Shown here one piece after another: positions 4,765-6,210 of a DNA stretch of 6,210 bases; positions within the stretch are counted from its first letter, which is position 1, and every line of letters begins with the position of its first letter. Position numbers and translations under genes: made by a program. Source of the DNA: Candidatus Parcubacteria bacterium (lineage in GTDB: Bacteria > Patescibacteriota > Patescibacteriia > Patescibacteriales > UBA12075); contig JAGLLI010000057.1 in NCBI GenBank assembly GCA_023140595.1, positions 1-6,210 of the forward strand, written 5' to 3'. The notes beneath the pieces were generated by a model. That model ran no database searches and was not told where the DNA came from. It saw only the letters and a list, made by a program, of their open reading frames with translations.

Positions 4765-5985
4765 ATGACAAAAATTATAACTGATAAAAAACAAGTTGAA
4801 GAAGTTTTAAACAGAGGCGTGGAAATAATTTATCCAAATAAAGAATCTTTGGAAAAATTGCTTATGTCCGGCAAGAGAATAAAGCTTTATTGCGGTTTTG
4901 ATCCAAGCGCAAAATCTTTGCATATTGGAAACGCGATTGGTCTGAATAAATTAGCGCAGTTTCAGGAATTAGGACATGAGGTAGTTTTTTTGATTGGTGA
5001 TTTTACCGGTATGATCGGTGATCCGACTGATAAAGCCGCGACCCGCAAGAAATTGACACGTAAGGAAGTTTTGAAAAATGCCAAATCATATAAAGACCAA
5101 GCTTCGGGTTATTTAAAGTTCGACGGTGATAATCCGGTTAAAGTAATGCATAACAGCGAATGGCATGATAAATTAACTTTTAAGGATTTGATTGAGGTTT
5201 CATCAAATTTTACGGTTCAGCAGATGCTTCAGCGCGATATGTTTCAAAAAAGAATAAAAGACGCAAAGCCGATTCATTTGCATGAATTTTTGTATCCTTT
5301 GGCGCAAGGATACGACAGCGTTGTTATGGATGTTGATTTGGAAGTAGGCGGCAATGACCAGATGTTTAATATGATGGCAGGTCGTGATTTAATGAAAGCT
5401 ATTAAGAAGAAAGAAAAGTTTGTTTTGACTTTAAAATTATTAGCAGATGATGCAGGCAAGAAAATGGGCAAGAGCGAAGGCAATGCCGTATTTCTAGATC
5501 ATGTTCCCGAGAATATGTATGGAGCGGTTATGTCATGGGCTGACAGTTTAATCGGAGTTGCTTTTGAGCTTTGCACAAAAGTTCCGATGTCGAAAGTAAA
5601 AGAAATTTATCAACAGTTAAAAGACGAAAAAGTTAATCCGCGCGATTTAAAAATGAAATTAGCTTTTGAAATAGTAAAAATTAATTCGGGCGAGAAGGCG
5701 GCGCAAAAAGCGCAGGATTATTTTGTTAAAACTGTTCAGAAGAAAGAAGCGCCGGATACAATTACGAATTATCAATTATCAATTACGAATATTAAATTAA
5801 TTGAATTGCTAGCGGAGACTGGATTAGCAAAAAGCAAGGGCGAGGCTAGAAGATTAATTAAGCAAAATGGAATTAAAATTGACGGCAAAGTTGTTGGTGA
5901 TGTTGATATGGATGTGGAGATTAATAAAAAAGGAGTTTTATTGCAGAGAGGAAAGAGAAAGTTTTTGAGAATTATTAATTCGTAA
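4765..5985 (+). CDS. tyrS: Tyrosine--tRNA ligase (TyrRS)
   Basis: A class I aminoacyl-tRNA synthetase of 406 residues, the usual length for bacterial TyrRS. It joins tyrosine to tRNA-Tyr with ATP in the cytoplasm. Seen in order: LYCGFDPSA (41-49) with the substrate-side Tyr42; the HIGH-type signature HIGN (53-56); GDFTGMIGDP (78-87); the tyrosine-binding run EFLYPLAQGYDS with Tyr177, Gln181 and Asp184; GGNDQ (195-199); the KMSKS loop as KMGKS (233-237); the anticodon-binding helical domain (about 245-325); and a C-terminal S4 RNA-binding domain (about 343-406, LAKSKGEARRLIKQNGIKIDG). The linker between the last two (TITNYQLSITN, 332-342) is encoded by a heptanucleotide tandem repeat, listed separately. 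It is third in the operon after the methyltransferase-like gene (15-nt gap) and precedes argS (15-nt gap). No Shine-Dalgarno. All catalytic motifs are intact, so it should be active. Confidence 0.97.
   Translation: MTKIITDKKQVEEVLNRGVEIIYPNKESLEKLLMSGKRIKLYCGFDPSAKSLHIGNAIGLNKLAQFQELGHEVVFLIGDFTGMIGDPTDKAATRKKLTRKEVLKNAKSYKDQASGYLKFDGDNPVKVMHNSEWHDKLTFKDLIEVSSNFTVQQMLQRDMFQKRIKDAKPIHLHEFLYPLAQGYDSVVMDVDLEVGGNDQMFNMMAGRDLMKAIKKKEKFVLTLKLLADDAGKKMGKSEGNAVFLDHVPENMYGAVMSWADSLIGVAFELCTKVPMSKVKEIYQQLKDEKVNPRDLKMKLAFEIVKINSGEKAAQKAQDYFVKTVQKKEAPDTITNYQLSITNIKLIELLAETGLAKSKGEARRLIKQNGIKIDGKVVGDVDMDVEINKKGVLLQRGKRKFLRIINS
5759..5790 (+). repeat. Heptanucleotide tandem repeat inside tyrS
   Basis: From 5760 the sequence runs AATTACG, AATTATC, AATTATC, AATTACG, AAT: four 7-nt units with variation only at the last two positions. 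It also shows as the 11-bp direct repeat CAATTACGAAT at 5759-5769 and 5780-5790, 21 nt apart. Three 7-nt units are exactly seven codons, so the frame is kept and the protein reads ITN-YQLS-ITN. It lies in the linker before the S4 domain. Confidence 0.85.
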
Positions 5986-6000
5986 TTTTAAATTGATTTT

Positions 6001-6210
6001 ATGTATTCAATCAACAAAATAAAACAAAACATCGCAAAAAAAATAAACCATGCGGTTAAGACCGACATTGTCGCACCTGAAAATTTGATTTATCCGCCAC
6101 AGGAGAATATGGGGGATTTGAGTTTGCCTTGTTTTGCTTTGGCTAAAAAATTAGGAAAAAATCCGGCTGAAATCGCGGAATTTTTGGTTAAGAATATCAA
6201 ATCAAAAGGA
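6001..6210 (+). CDS. argS: Arginine--tRNA ligase, N-terminal part (runs off the window)
   Basis: An open frame of 70 codons from ATG at 6001 to the window end, without a stop. The residues MGDLSLPCFALAKKLGKNPAEIAE (about 39-62) match the N-terminal additional domain of bacterial ArgRS, whose signature is GD-(hydrophobic)-x-x-P-x-F-x-LAK-x-L-x-x-x-P-x-x-IA. That domain contacts the D-loop of tRNA-Arg. The catalytic HIGH motif lies further downstream, outside the window. It starts 15 nt after the tyrS stop, without a Shine-Dalgarno, so it is probably in the same transcript. The start is the first ATG after the tyrS stop, and the domain begins at the expected distance from it. Confidence 0.88.
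   Translation, partial: MYSINKIKQNIAKKINHAVKTDIVAPENLIYPPQENMGDLSLPCFALAKKLGKNPAEIAEFLVKNIKSKG

Noticed and set aside
4241..5483. Minus-strand open frames 4241-4474 and 5274-5483
   Set aside because: They lie within the methyltransferase-like gene and within tyrS, whose motifs prove the plus-strand frame.

Overview
The window is AT-rich and compactly coded, and reads like a chromosome segment of a Candidate Phyla Radiation (Patescibacteria, Parcubacteria-like) bacterium. This rests on several signs: surface proteins of a type seen in that group (Ig-like membrane-anchored protein, Cys-rich repeats plus a C-terminal dockerin), almost complete absence of Shine-Dalgarno sites, very short intergenic gaps, and a small membrane-tethered methyltransferase-like protein of a kind I associate with the group. 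TGA acts as a stop (the dockerin gene ends on it), so the TGA=Gly code of Gracilibacteria/Absconditabacteria is not in use. The phylum assignment is an inference from style; no marker gene was aligned.

Layout. (1) Bases 3-98 hold the last 31 codons of a surface protein, closed by a strong terminator (128-156). An AT-rich gap with a perfect 20-bp palindrome follows. (2) Bases 362-2778 hold two exported proteins in tandem. The first is a signal-peptide/Ig-like/TM protein with a charged cytoplasmic tail. The second is a secreted protein with two Cys-rich repeats, a Gly/Ser linker, two Ig-like domains and a dockerin-like Ca-binding module. With the upstream fragment they look like one cell-envelope locus. 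(3) Bases 2815-2885 encode tRNA-Ala(CGC) with the G3:U70 identity pair. A nested palindrome with perfect 27-bp outer arms follows directly and ends in a T-run. (4) Bases 3012-3787 form a self-contained unit: good promoter, the only clear Shine-Dalgarno in the window, a 190-aa lipoprotein of unknown function, and its own terminator. It looks like an inserted or independently acquired cassette. (5) From 3792 a new promoter drives what looks like a leaderless operon: a 99-aa two-TM protein, a methyltransferase-like protein with a degraded SAM-binding motif, tyrS, and the start of argS, which runs off the window. All three gaps in this operon are exactly 15 nt.

The translation genes (tRNA-Ala, tyrS, argS) are housekeeping. 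The points most worth following are the surface-protein locus, the nested palindrome after the tRNA, the lipoprotein cassette, the degenerate methyltransferase, and a heptanucleotide tandem repeat that is translated inside TyrRS. I see no CRISPR array, transposase, recombinase or recognisable defence system.
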